Below are positions 14,072 to 21,083 of a stretch of DNA of 29,942 bases, piece by piece. The DNA is taken from positions 1-29,942 of IMG/VR virus record IMGVR_UViG_3300013372_001099; one strand, given 5' to 3'. Origin of the DNA: a virus. Each line of letters begins with the position of its first letter. Position 1 is the stretch's first letter. The notes under the pieces are model-generated. The model was not told the DNA's origin. It made no database searches and saw only the letters and a program-made list of their open reading frames with translations. Position numbers and translations under genes: made by a program.

Positions 14072-14287
14072 TTAACACCACCTTAATACGAACCATTCAT
14101 AATCTTTTTCAAATCTGAATCTGATCTCAAAATATCCGCCGTCTGTCAGTCTCCATATAGTATGTTTTCTATGTCCCTGTATGTTATCTTGCATCCAGCG
14201 CATCAGTTCTTCAAACTTTGTTGCTGATTCTACACGGATCTTTGCGTGATGCCAATTAGGCTTCTTGGCCCAGAAATCATATGTCAC
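14072..14287 (-). CDS. Small paralog B (TDG...LRW family), 71 aa
   Basis: 71 aa, next to paralog A with no gap between them. A helical middle (KFEELMRWMQDNIQGHRK) precedes the shared C-terminal strand pair IWRLTDGGYFEIRFRFEK and EWFVLRWC. The tandem arrangement suggests an old duplication followed by strong divergence of the N-terminal halves. Function unknown. Confidence 0.65.
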   Translation of the reverse strand: MTYDFWAKKPNWHHAKIRVESATKFEELMRWMQDNIQGHRKHTIWRLTDGGYFEIRFRFEKDYEWFVLRWC

Positions 14288-14809
14288 TTACCACCAACGC
14301 TCCCAGGGAAATACACACCATTCAGGATTTTCTACCTTGTTGATCTCATGCCCGAAAAAGTCACAATCGAAATCGCTGGCTTGATTTTCGATCAACACAG
14401 CAAACTTGACATTGTTATGCCATACTGTATTCCATGCTGATTCTTTAGGTAAGCAACCGCTTTGCCAATCTTCGACAATATTTTTAAATGTATTACCACT
14501 GTCGTTAATATCATCAATGATGAGAATGTTTTTCTTATAACTGATATCCCAACGGCTCTTGATGACTTCTTGATCTTCCATAGGCACATAACCAAATGCA
14601 TCTTCAGCCATCCATAGATTAGACTCAGAAGGATCTAAAGAGTAAAATGGAATATCAAGATAGTGGCTGAGCATGACGCCAGGAACAAGTCCGCCCCTCT
14701 TGAGTCCTACAATATAGTCGGGCCTATAGTTAGCAGTATATATTTGTCGTACTATCTCTAGTATCGCGCCCTTAACGAATTCGTCATTATAATACATTTG
14801 CTTGTCCAT
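14288..14809 (-). CDS. Phosphoribosyltransferase (type I PRTase)
   Basis: 173 aa. The PRPP-binding signature is clear: ILIIDDINDSGNTFKNI (hydrophobic strand, DD, then DSGNT) around residues 94-110, preceded by YIVGLKRGGLVPGVMLSHYL, the region that binds pyrophosphate in hypoxanthine/xanthine-guanine PRTases. The size matches Gpt/Hpt enzymes. The base substrate cannot be read from sequence. Given the nearby GMP reductase and 7-deazaguanine genes, purine salvage is the likely role, and a deazapurine substrate is conceivable. Confidence 0.82.
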   Translation of the reverse strand: MDKQMYYNDEFVKGAILEIVRQIYTANYRPDYIVGLKRGGLVPGVMLSHYLDIPFYSLDPSESNLWMAEDAFGYVPMEDQEVIKSRWDISYKKNILIIDDINDSGNTFKNIVEDWQSGCLPKESAWNTVWHNNVKFAVLIENQASDFDCDFFGHEINKVENPEWCVFPWERWW

Positions 14810-14810
14810 A

Positions 14811-15002
14811 TTACCAGTGCCTTATAACATTTGCTATGATGAATAGACATGTTATCACATGTAAGAAGATCCAGAAAGTTTTTAGGAACAATGCGATACG
14901 TGCTTCACGTAGTGTAAGTACCGGAACTCTAGGGCGATCTTCATCAGTATCGCCCATAAGATGTCCGGTTGCTCTAGCCCATATTCTTTCTAAACTATTC
15001 AT
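14811..15002 (-). CDS. Small single-pass membrane protein, 63 aa
   Basis: 63 aa with an N-terminal polar half (RATGHLMGDTDEDRPRVPVL) and one C-terminal hydrophobic segment (IALFLKTFWIFLHVITCLF, then IIANVIRHW), about 25 residues and long enough to cross the inner membrane. No signal peptidase site. The ATG is coupled to the aldolase stop in an ATGA. Function unknown. Confidence 0.65.
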   Translation of the reverse strand: MNSLERIWARATGHLMGDTDEDRPRVPVLTLREARIALFLKTFWIFLHVITCLFIIANVIRHW

Positions 15003-15613
15003 TTTCTTGATACCAAAACAATCTTACAGATGTGTTCTAGCCTTTCAATATGCTCAAATGCTCGCCATGGGCTTGTGTCAATAGCAACTACCCCGTGACC
15101 TTTGATACCAACTATGTCATAAGCAATGTTACCATCTTTATCTAACTTAAGATTTTCATGACAGCGATCAGCCAACTCTTGACTGATAGGAGGTACATCT
15201 CCTACGTTAGGTGCCACCTTGGTATAGCGACTAAGTTCAGGAAAGTCGTTTACAATAGTACTTAGATCAATACCGGCATGCATAGCGGCAACACAGTATG
15301 TAGGATGAAAGTGAACTACAACTCTTACATCATCACTGTGTTGACCCATCATCTTTTGTAGACCAAAGTGCAATGGAAGTTCTCCACTAGGCTCAAGACT
15401 TGCACTAATTTTAGTAAATGGTATTTCATAGGGACCGTTATTAATCCCTATTTTCTTAAACTGGTCAGGTTGCATTGTCTGCTTACGCACGCCACTAGGT
15501 GTGATATAAAAGTGATCTCGGTCGTGATGACGAATACTTACATTGCCATCACGACTTGTGATCCAATTTCTACGATATGCTTCTATCAATGTTTCACAGA
15601 TTGTTTCTAACAT
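14999..15613 (-). CDS. Class II aldolase/adducin-family protein
   Basis: 204 aa, the length of fuculose-1-phosphate aldolase or methylthioribulose-1-phosphate dehydratase. Visible blocks: SRDGNVSIR (phosphate-binding loop), FYITPSGVRK, SGELPLHFGLQ (catalytic Glu), VVHFHPTYCVAAMHAG (zinc HxH), and GHGVVAIDTSPWRAFEHIERLEH (third zinc His in GHG). The zinc ligands look intact, so it is probably active. The substrate is likely a phosphorylated sugar. It joins queD upstream in a TAATG and may contribute to the sugar-modification genes nearby. Confidence 0.85.
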   Translation of the reverse strand: MLETICETLIEAYRRNWITSRDGNVSIRHHDRDHFYITPSGVRKQTMQPDQFKKIGINNGPYEIPFTKISASLEPSGELPLHFGLQKMMGQHSDDVRVVVHFHPTYCVAAMHAGIDLSTIVNDFPELSRYTKVAPNVGDVPPISQELADRCHENLKLDKDGNIAYDIVGIKGHGVVAIDTSPWRAFEHIERLEHICKIVLVSRK

Positions 15614-16116
15614 TATGCAAACAAGTCCTCATTCCATTCACGATGACCTTCACGATAGGCCATGTTGCTTTGTGTTTCACGTACTTCAACACGATAGCAC
15701 CATAGACGTTTTGCTTCACCTGGACCCCAATAGTCTGGAATGTAAACACCATTGATATACTTGTAAATCTGATCTGCTAGTGCTTCACATCCTAATCGTG
15801 GAAGAATAGTTAGTTTAGCCATGTTTTTCTGTTCTAGTAACTTGAACATTTCTAGTTCAGGATCATCTTCTGCGACCAATAATGTATGATCAAATTGATC
15901 TTCTAATAGACTTTTGAGTTCTTTCAGACCACCATAATCAGCGGCCCAGTTACGAACATCTAATTCATCAGTCCCGAAATAAACTTTAATGCTGAAACTG
16001 TAACCATGAATCAAGTTACAGTGGCTATCGGCACGCCATTGTCTATATGCGCATGGGAAGTTATCTACCCACTCTTTTGTACTTGTGTACTTGTATTGTC
16101 TCGTTATATTTGCCAT
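15613..16116 (-). CDS. queD: 6-carboxy-5,6,7,8-tetrahydropterin synthase QueD
   Basis: 167 aa T-fold enzyme converting dihydroneopterin triphosphate (the FolE product) to 6-carboxytetrahydropterin. Visible: CAYRQWRADSHCNLIHGYSF (residues 22-41) with Cys33 and His37, GGLKELKSLLEDQFDHTLL (DH motif), RLGCEALADQIYKYI and VEVRETQSNMAYR. The zinc site differs from E. coli QueD: HGY replaces HGH and the first His position is Tyr, so His32 may be used instead. This looks like a recognised subtype rather than a damaged gene. An AAGGAG RBS lies 7 bases before the ATG. Confidence 0.88.
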   Translation of the reverse strand: MANITRQYKYTSTKEWVDNFPCAYRQWRADSHCNLIHGYSFSIKVYFGTDELDVRNWAADYGGLKELKSLLEDQFDHTLLVAEDDPELEMFKLLEQKNMAKLTILPRLGCEALADQIYKYINGVYIPDYWGPGEAKRLWCYRVEVRETQSNMAYREGHREWNEDLFA

Positions 16117-16194
16117 CTCTAGTCTCCTTTACTGATTGAGCAAGTTTGATGGCGGCAGAATTTATTGATCGGGATGACGCCAAGACCGATATCA

Positions 16195-16362
16195 TTATAC
16201 GCTTTCTACTTCGTATTCTTCGCTAATTTTAGTAGTCAATGTTTCCCATAATGGCTCAAGAGCCTTGCGTGGATCTAACTCTACTTCTTTATCAGTGATA
16301 CAGGATGCATCATACTTGACGATAACCTTATCACCTTTATTATTCTCAAATGTTAGTTTCAT
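16195..16362 (-). CDS. Unknown small acidic protein, 55 aa
   Basis: Translates as MKLTFENNKGDKVIVKYDAS, then CITDKEVELDPRKALEPLWE and TLTTKISEEYEVESV. A GAGGTG RBS lies 4 bases before the ATG. A beta-hairpin start followed by an amphipathic helix is plausible. It sits between sufE and queD, 8 bases after the sufE stop. The 78 bases between its stop and the queD start hold only the queD RBS, with no clear promoter or terminator. Confidence 0.65.
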   Translation of the reverse strand: MKLTFENNKGDKVIVKYDASCITDKEVELDPRKALEPLWETLTTKISEEYEVESV

Positions 16363-16370
16363 AATTCACC

Positions 16371-16778
16371 TCATACAAAAATTGCGGCTTGTTGTTTTAC
16401 CATTGATAACATGTTGTAGGCGCCGTTTCTACGATTCATGCTTAGTATATTACCTAGAGCAAGTTCTTCCATAAGATCACGGTCATTTTTGACTATCTCC
16501 TCCGGAGTGCTATTTGAATAGATATCGCTGATAAGTGTGACTGTGCCCTTAACGATCTGTGCATCGCTATCACATAGATAGTTGATCTTGCCGTTCTCGT
16601 ATTTAGGTACCAACCACACTTGACTCAAACAACCTGTAACCTTGAAGTTTTCTAGTCTGAACTCTTCAGGAAAATATTCTGCCTTTCTAGCCATGTCGAT
16701 GAGAAACTTGTATCGTTCCGTGTTATCCATGAACATATTTAGGATATTACGATAATTATCTATCTTTTCATCAATCAT
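16371..16778 (-). CDS. sufE: SufE-like sulfur acceptor protein
   Basis: 135 aa. SufE accepts persulfide sulfur from the cysteine desulfurase SufS and passes it to Fe-S assembly. The active-site loop FKVTGCLSQVWL contains Cys50 (E. coli SufE Cys51) with the family GCxSQVW signature. Further matches are ERYKFLIDMARK near the N-terminus, CDSDAQIVKGTVTLISDIYS and LSMNRRNGAYNMLSMVK near the end. The ATG at 16778 is chosen: it forms an ATGA with the Smr-like gene and has GAGAAG 6 bases upstream, whereas the ATG at 16784 lacks a proper spacing. It may support the [4Fe-4S] enzyme QueE. Confidence 0.88.
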   Translation of the reverse strand: MIDEKIDNYRNILNMFMDNTERYKFLIDMARKAEYFPEEFRLENFKVTGCLSQVWLVPKYENGKINYLCDSDAQIVKGTVTLISDIYSNSTPEEIVKNDRDLMEELALGNILSMNRRNGAYNMLSMVKQQAAIFV

Positions 16779-16987
16779 AGCCATCTTCTCACTATCACTG
16801 TTCCATATCTGTACATGTGCGTTTCTAACTCTAATCTGTCAGTTACATTATGCACTAATTGTATCATCTTTGCGCTATTTCCGCAAATGATTTCTAAAGG
16901 GAATTCGCCCTGATTCATCAATATAAAGTTCTCTACAATGGGTTCGACTTCGATATGTCTAACACCATGTAAGTCTAACTGATTCAT
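16775..16987 (-). CDS. Smr-domain-like small protein
   Basis: 70 aa. The N-terminus LDLHGVRHIEVEPIVENF matches the Smr LDLHG motif and helix; IICGNSAKMIQLVHNV corresponds to the Smr GxGS/GxSxxM loop; a final strand YGTVIVRRWL completes the small alpha/beta fold. Smr domains in MutS2 and others nick or cleave nucleic acids, and isolated versions occur in phages. Activity is uncertain because the GKG-type core is changed to GNS. It is coupled to sufE. Confidence 0.65.
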   Translation of the reverse strand: MNQLDLHGVRHIEVEPIVENFILMNQGEFPLEIICGNSAKMIQLVHNVTDRLELETHMYRYGTVIVRRWL

Positions 16988-17016
16988 GTCTTATCGCTGT
17001 ATCTTTTCTTGTTCAT

Positions 17017-17496
17017 CTATTTGCCAAAGGTTTCGTCTTTGTTTCTTTCTGCTTCTGCTACACGTTTGCGTAGACTTGAACTACTGAAACTATGGTCACG
17101 CTTATTAAATATAACTTGGACACCACGACCTGCACCCTCATTACGTCCGGTAAAGTTCTTATCCTCATACTCTGTACCCAAAATACGAACATCTAATGGT
17201 AGTATCAATAACAAATCAATCAAGTCTTGTTCAGTTTGATAAACTACAACTTCATCTACATAACGGCAAGCCGCAAGTTGAATCTGTCGTTCTACAATAC
17301 TTTGAATAGGTTTATTCTTAGTATCAGGTCTATCAATAGTCGGGTCAGTTTGTAATCCGCAAATCAAGTAATCACAATGATTCTTTGCTTCACTTAACAT
17401 AGCAACATGGCCTGCATGTAGCATATCAAATGTGCTGAAGGTAATTCCTATCTTTTTACCTTGTGCTTTTAATTCTTTAATTTTATTGAATATCAT
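17017..17496 (-). CDS. Cytidylyltransferase-like nucleotidyltransferase
   Basis: 159 aa. HxGH signature at residues 27-30 (FDMLHAGHVAML), GLQTDPTIDRPDTKNKP, RILGTEYEDKNFTGR, and the C-terminal SFSSSSLRKRV, equivalent to the ISSTxLRxRI block of TagD/HldE-type enzymes. It transfers a nucleotide to a phosphorylated alcohol or sugar, such as glycerol-3-phosphate or heptose-1-phosphate. It is the second such domain in the window; the other is fused to a cupin. The start is in an ATGA with the 78-aa gene. Confidence 0.85.
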   Translation of the reverse strand: MIFNKIKELKAQGKKIGITFSTFDMLHAGHVAMLSEAKNHCDYLICGLQTDPTIDRPDTKNKPIQSIVERQIQLAACRYVDEVVVYQTEQDLIDLLLILPLDVRILGTEYEDKNFTGRNEGAGRGVQVIFNKRDHSFSSSSLRKRVAEAERNKDETFGK

Positions 17497-17729
17497 CTTT
17501 TCAACTCACTCCACATTTGTTTTTTATCTTGTTCTTGTAACCAATCATCCTCACCACTAAAGGTAGGTTGTTGTTTTAGCATTTCTGCTAATAAAAATTT
17601 GATTTCATACAATTCTTTTTTGATTTCCCATTGAACAAAACCATCATTGTATGTACTGCATATCTCACCATGCGCTCGTAGCAATTGGAGTTTTACATCA
17701 TTGACATCTAGAGGTTTCTTAAAACCCAT
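17493..17729 (-). CDS. Unknown helical protein, 78 aa
   Basis: Predicted to be mostly helical (VNDVKLQLLRAHGEICSTY, then WEIKKELYEIKFLLAEMLK), with an acidic Trp-containing end. No recognised family. It overlaps the 67-aa gene upstream by 11 bases and is coupled to the cytidylyltransferase gene in an ATGA. Confidence 0.6.
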   Translation of the reverse strand: MGFKKPLDVNDVKLQLLRAHGEICSTYNDGFVQWEIKKELYEIKFLLAEMLKQQPTFSGEDDWLQEQDKKQMWSELKR

Positions 17730-17922
17730 TTTGTCTACCTTCTAATAAACGTGTTGCGTTTAGATACCAATCTGAATTATCAGCAGTCAATCCTGACTTA
17801 AACACAATTGTTACTGCTTCAGCCAGCATTTTTTCGCACTCATAATTTTTCTTATGAAGTAGTTCTAAACGTCCCTCTAGTTCGCAGACCTTAGTAAATA
17901 ATTGATTATCAAAATCGCTCAT
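17719..17922 (-). CDS. Unknown helical protein, 67 aa
   Basis: 67 aa beginning MSDFDNQLFTKVCELEGRLE, a probable coiled-coil or helical hairpin (LELLHKKNYECEKMLAEAV). Its ATG follows directly after the TAA of the 44-aa membrane protein. No recognised family. Confidence 0.6.
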   Translation of the reverse strand: MSDFDNQLFTKVCELEGRLELLHKKNYECEKMLAEAVTIVFKSGLTADNSDWYLNATRLLEGRQNGF

Positions 17923-18057
17923 TTATTTGTCCCCGCAAGTGCAGTTACGACCTTGATTACAGTCACCTGTACAGGCGCTAGTATTAGGCATTGATGCTAT
18001 TAACACTACGATAGCAATAATTACTGCGATTGAAATTAAGATTGTGACAATCATCAT
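17923..18057 (-). CDS. Small membrane protein with cysteine-rich tail, 44 aa
   Basis: Starts MMIVTILISIAVIIAIVVLI, a single transmembrane helix of about 20 residues, followed by ASMPNTSACTGDCNQGRNCT and CGDK. The tail has a C-x3-C-x6-C-x-C pattern that could bind a metal or form disulfides in the periplasm. The ATG is in an ATGA with the upstream 65-aa gene and the TAA directly abuts the next ATG, both strong signs of a real gene. Function unknown. Confidence 0.75.
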   Translation of the reverse strand: MMIVTILISIAVIIAIVVLIASMPNTSACTGDCNQGRNCTCGDK

Positions 18058-18251
18058 TGATGCCCTTTAGCAATTAATTGATTTACCATATTTAAATCAA
18101 ATTCTAGTCTTACAATTTTATCTCTAATAGATTCATACTCATCGTTATGAGCATCTAGGTCATGTGTAACGATATCTAGATATATTGCCGCAGCCTCTTT
18201 ATGGGCTTTTTTAATTTCCTGCTCTAGTAACAATCGTCTATCTTTTAACAT
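18054..18251 (-). CDS. Unknown coiled-coil-like protein, 65 aa
   Basis: 65 aa from the ATG at 18251, which forms a TAATG with the folE stop; a GTG at 18260 would add three residues. Almost wholly helical and charged (DRRLLLEQEIKKAHKEAAAI, EYESIRDKIVRLEFDLNMV), with heptad-like hydrophobic spacing. No recognised family. Confidence 0.65.
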   Translation of the reverse strand: MLKDRRLLLEQEIKKAHKEAAAIYLDIVTHDLDAHNDEYESIRDKIVRLEFDLNMVNQLIAKGHQ

Positions 18252-18931
18252 TATTTGCACCCTTTGTTAGCGATTTGCAAGAACTCTTGTCTTGCGGCAG
18301 GGTCAGTCTTGAATCCACCACCTAAGCGACATGTAACGGTGCTACTTCCTGTATCCTCGACACCTCGGCTCTTGACGCAATAATGCTGTGCGTCAATCAT
18401 GACCGCAACATCTTCTGTGTCTAAGATGAATTGTAGTGTGTGGAAAATCTGCTCAGTCAACCGTTCTTGGATCTGTGGACGCTTGCTGAAATATTCTACG
18501 ATACGATTGATCTTGCTGAGACCTAGTACCTTATCTTTAGGTACATATGCAACAGTTGCTAAACCATCGATGATCACAAAGTGATGTTCACAATTAGATT
18601 GTACATTGACATTTCGTTCAACAACCATCTCATTGTACTTCATCTTGTTATCGACTGTAGTACACTTAGGGAATGAATCGTAGTCTAGGCCCCAAAAGAT
18701 TTCATTGACATACATCTTAGCAACACGCTTTGGTGTATCTATTAAACTGTCATCAGTTAAGTCTAATCCTAAGGCTCGCATGATTTCAGCAAAGTTACCT
18801 TCAATGATAGCGATTTGATCTTTGCGATCTAGATTGCGCTTTTTGATTGGGGTTTCAACACCCATTTTGACTAGGTGTTCGTGAACTTGTTGACCAAGTT
18901 CTGGGTCTGTTTTTGTCTTATTATATGACAT
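18251..18931 (-). CDS. folE: GTP cyclohydrolase I FolE
   Basis: 226 aa. Converts GTP to dihydroneopterin triphosphate, the first step toward 7-deazaguanines and folate. Zinc ligands are intact: C114 and H117 in NCEHHF, and C185 in QHYCVKSRG (E. coli C110, H113, C181). Also visible are DTPKRVAKMYVNEIFWG, GLSKINRIVEYFSKRPQIQE and RGVEDTGSSTVTCRLGG. Length matches E. coli FolE (222 aa). An AAGGAG RBS lies 7 bases upstream. Together with queD and queE in the same direction it supplies deazaguanine precursor. Confidence 0.95.
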   Translation of the reverse strand: MSYNKTKTDPELGQQVHEHLVKMGVETPIKKRNLDRKDQIAIIEGNFAEIMRALGLDLTDDSLIDTPKRVAKMYVNEIFWGLDYDSFPKCTTVDNKMKYNEMVVERNVNVQSNCEHHFVIIDGLATVAYVPKDKVLGLSKINRIVEYFSKRPQIQERLTEQIFHTLQFILDTEDVAVMIDAQHYCVKSRGVEDTGSSTVTCRLGGGFKTDPAARQEFLQIANKGCK

Positions 18932-18974
18932 TTAGTTTCTCCTTCCTTACGCGGATAAAAATTTTAAATTGTTC

Positions 18975-18990
18975 GCTACCGTTGTGTAGC
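18975..18990 (-). promoter_or_regulatory. Short stem-loop in the folE leader
   Basis: Minus strand GCTAC-ACAACG-GTAGC: a perfect 5-bp stem with a 6-base loop, 44 bases before the folE ATG. There is no U-run directly after it, so it is not a standard terminator. It could be a leader element or chance. Confidence 0.25.
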
Positions 18991-18995
18991 ATATG

Positions 18996-19003
18996 TATTT
19001 ATT
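18996..19003 (-). promoter_or_regulatory. Candidate T4-type late promoter (AATAAATA) upstream of folE
   Basis: The octamer AATAAATA on the minus strand fits NATAAATA. It sits in one of the few intergenic gaps of this long unit, about 65 bases before the folE ATG. The gap otherwise holds a stem-loop and the RBS. A late promoter ahead of a nucleotide gene would be unusual, so this is weak. Confidence 0.3.
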
Positions 19004-19004
19004 A

Positions 19005-19769
19005 CTAACTAACATATCCCCTACTTTTTATATGGGGTATGATTATTTTATCACAAAAATCACTGCTCATCTCGTCAATTGGGTGATTATCTCTAATATC
19101 TATATATGGTATACCAGACTCATTTCTTATCCACCATTCCATATTTTTTACAGGTAAAAAGTTGTTGAAGTCGATCTGATCATACAAGTATTTTACGTCC
19201 GGGTGACTGTGTAAATCTCTGTGATTAGTAGTCAATGAATCATTGGAATATTCAGTGAAAAAATATTTGATATTGTTTAATTTCAAAAACCATTGCAATC
19301 TCAAAATATGCTCTATGGTTTCTATCAAAGCACCTACAGTATCATGATATGTCTTATAGTATGTTTTAGATAGTTCGTCATTGTAGTGCGGGTTTACAAA
19401 GTAGGTATTCTTTACACCACCCATTACTACTGTATTTGGGTTAGCGTATTCATCCTCCATGCTTTCTTTACTTATATACGGCGTGAATTTAAAATGATCT
19501 ATTGGATCATCACTAAAGTAAAAACTCTTCCTACTCACTCCTGACCACATTACACCTACGAGTATTTTTTCTGGCTTATATTTTAAAAGAGTCTGTGATG
19601 TTTGACTTATAACTCTTCTAGAAATAAAGTCATTACCGGAACTTCCTGCTCCTACGAAAAATGCAGGAATATTTAACTTATCTCTCAAAAAGATAGGCCA
19701 ATTTTTATATGTACCCGGGACTTGAGTAAAACTACAACCACCGGCGATTAAAACATTAGGATTTGCCAC
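19005..19769 (-). CDS. SGNH/GDSL hydrolase-like protein (1)
   Basis: 254 aa, GTG start at 19769 overlapping guaC by 14 bases. Block I is GGCSFT with Ser13 as the likely nucleophile, block II/III is [10 protein letters not shown] (residues 40-49, GxND), and block V is IRDNHPID near the C-terminus, giving the Asp-His pair. SGNH enzymes remove or transfer acyl groups on glycans or lipids. The middle is long and aromatic and looks phage-specific. A second, divergent SGNH-like gene lies at 23290-24321. Confidence 0.68.
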   Translation of the reverse strand: MANPNVLIAGGCSFTQVPGTYKNWPIFLRDKLNIPAFFVGAGSSGNDFISRRVISQTSQTLLKYKPEKILVGVMWSGVSRKSFYFSDDPIDHFKFTPYISKESMEDEYANPNTVVMGGVKNTYFVNPHYNDELSKTYYKTYHDTVGALIETIEHILRLQWFLKLNNIKYFFTEYSNDSLTTNHRDLHSHPDVKYLYDQIDFNNFLPVKNMEWWIRNESGIPYIDIRDNHPIDEMSSDFCDKIIIPHIKSRGYVS

Positions 19770-20877
19770 CTGCGAAAACTCCGTTAAATTGTTGTGTCAC
19801 CCGTACAAATGTGGTGCACTTGCTTAGGTTCTTCAATGTATTAGCACCGACGTATGTACAAGTGCTACGTAGCCCGCCCAATAAGTCAAGCACCGTATTG
19901 TTCACAGATCCTCGATAAGGAACTGTGACCGTGCGTCCTTCACTTGAACGGTAATTCGCTATGCCACCATTATGCTTGTTCATAGCAGTATCGCTACTCA
20001 TGCCATAAAATTGCATATATTTCTTTTCTTCAGTCTTGTTACCAGTCCATGTCCATTCTATCTGACCGTCCGGTAGTTCTCTTTTTCTAGCCTGAAGTTC
20101 ATCAGTCTCAATCAACTTACTGATGATCTCGCCACCACCTTCATCATGTCCGGCTAACATGCCGCCCAACATCACGAAGTCCGCACCAGCCCCAAAGGCT
20201 TTAGCCACATCGCCAGGACAAGTGCATCCACCGTCAGCAATGATATGGCCACCAAGACCATGAGCGGCGTCAGCACATTCCATAATAGCACTAAGCTGGG
20301 GATACCCAACGCCAGTTTGAATGCGAGTAGTGCAAACGCTACCTGGTCCAATTCCAACTTTGATGATGTCTGCTCCACGTAATATCAACTCCTGTGTCAT
20401 GTCTGCGGTAACAACGTTACCTGCGATAATAGTTTTGTCGGGAAATGCTTCACGCACTTCTTCAACATAGTCACCAAAGTGATTGCTGTAACCATTAGCC
20501 ACATCCATGCAGATAAACTTAATCTCTGGATAACTGTTAATGATTCGACTTAATCTCAAGAAATCTTTTTCGTTAGTTCCTGTACTGACAGCAAAATAAT
20601 TCCCTAGATGTTCTGTTAAGTCAAATAGGTCAGACTCGTCATATGTCTTCACAAGGCATGTAAACATCTTATGTTCATATAATGCCTTAGCCATACCAAT
20701 AGTACCTACACCATCCATGTTAGCAGCCATGATGGGAACGCCTGTCCATTCCCATCCTGAATGCTTGAACTTAAAAGTACGATTCAAATCGACTTCCTTG
20801 CGACTGGATAGTGTGCTACGCTTGGGGCGTATCAACACATCCTTGAAGTCTAACTTGATGTCCTCTTCTATGCGCAT
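19756..20877 (-). CDS. guaC: GMP reductase GuaC
   Basis: 373 aa. NADPH-dependent conversion of GMP to IMP plus ammonia. Very close to E. coli GuaC throughout: [20 protein letters not shown] at the start, [29 protein letters not shown], the catalytic loop [11 protein letters not shown] (Cys182), [34 protein letters not shown] and [10 protein letters not shown]. About 28 extra residues lie between GGGEII and KKYMQFYGM, in the mobile-flap region, accounting for the greater length (E. coli 347 aa). IMP dehydrogenase is excluded by the close match and lack of CBS domains. It may recycle guanine nucleotides from host DNA or RNA. Confidence 0.95.
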   Translation of the reverse strand: MRIEEDIKLDFKDVLIRPKRSTLSSRKEVDLNRTFKFKHSGWEWTGVPIMAANMDGVGTIGMAKALYEHKMFTCLVKTYDESDLFDLTEHLGNYFAVSTGTNEKDFLRLSRIINSYPEIKFICMDVANGYSNHFGDYVEEVREAFPDKTIIAGNVVTADMTQELILRGADIIKVGIGPGSVCTTRIQTGVGYPQLSAIMECADAAHGLGGHIIADGGCTCPGDVAKAFGAGADFVMLGGMLAGHDEGGGEIISKLIETDELQARKRELPDGQIEWTWTGNKTEEKKYMQFYGMSSDTAMNKHNGGIANYRSSEGRTVTVPYRGSVNNTVLDLLGGLRSTCTYVGANTLKNLSKCTTFVRVTQQFNGVFAGGKS

Positions 20878-20880
20878 TTA

Positions 20881-21069
20881 TTAAGCCTTTGCTTCCTTAC
20901 GTGCGTTCTTAGTGGCAGTGATTTCGTTACGGCGTGCCTTAACAGCCTTAGCGAGTTCACCCAGAGCCTTACGTGCGCGGGTACCGGCAGCGTTATTGCC
21001 CTTCTCAAACTTCTCATGCTCTGCTAAGTATGCTTCCAGATGTGTGTTAATATCATTATGTGCGCTCAT
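20881..21069 (-). CDS. Histone H1/Hc1-like small basic protein, 62 aa
   Basis: 62 aa, helical, with AAGTRARKALGELAKAVKAR then RNEITATKNARKEAKA: an Ala/Lys/Arg-rich stretch resembling the Hc1 / histone H1-like small proteins of phages and bacteria that bind DNA. AGGAG lies upstream of the ATG. It sits between guaC and a glycosyltransferase. DNA binding is inferred from composition. Confidence 0.6.
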   Translation of the reverse strand: MSAHNDINTHLEAYLAEHEKFEKGNNAAGTRARKALGELAKAVKARRNEITATKNARKEAKA

Positions 21070-21083
21070 ATTTTTTTCTCCTA

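Noticed and set aside
16988-17016. 10-codon ORF (MNKKRYSDKT) between the cytidylyltransferase and Smr-like genes
   Set aside because: It overlaps the next start, but is too short and lacks an RBS; it could not be separated from chance.
20596-20624. TTGACT-17-AATTAT inside guaC as an internal promoter
   Set aside because: The -10 match is poor and the site is inside a conserved coding region.
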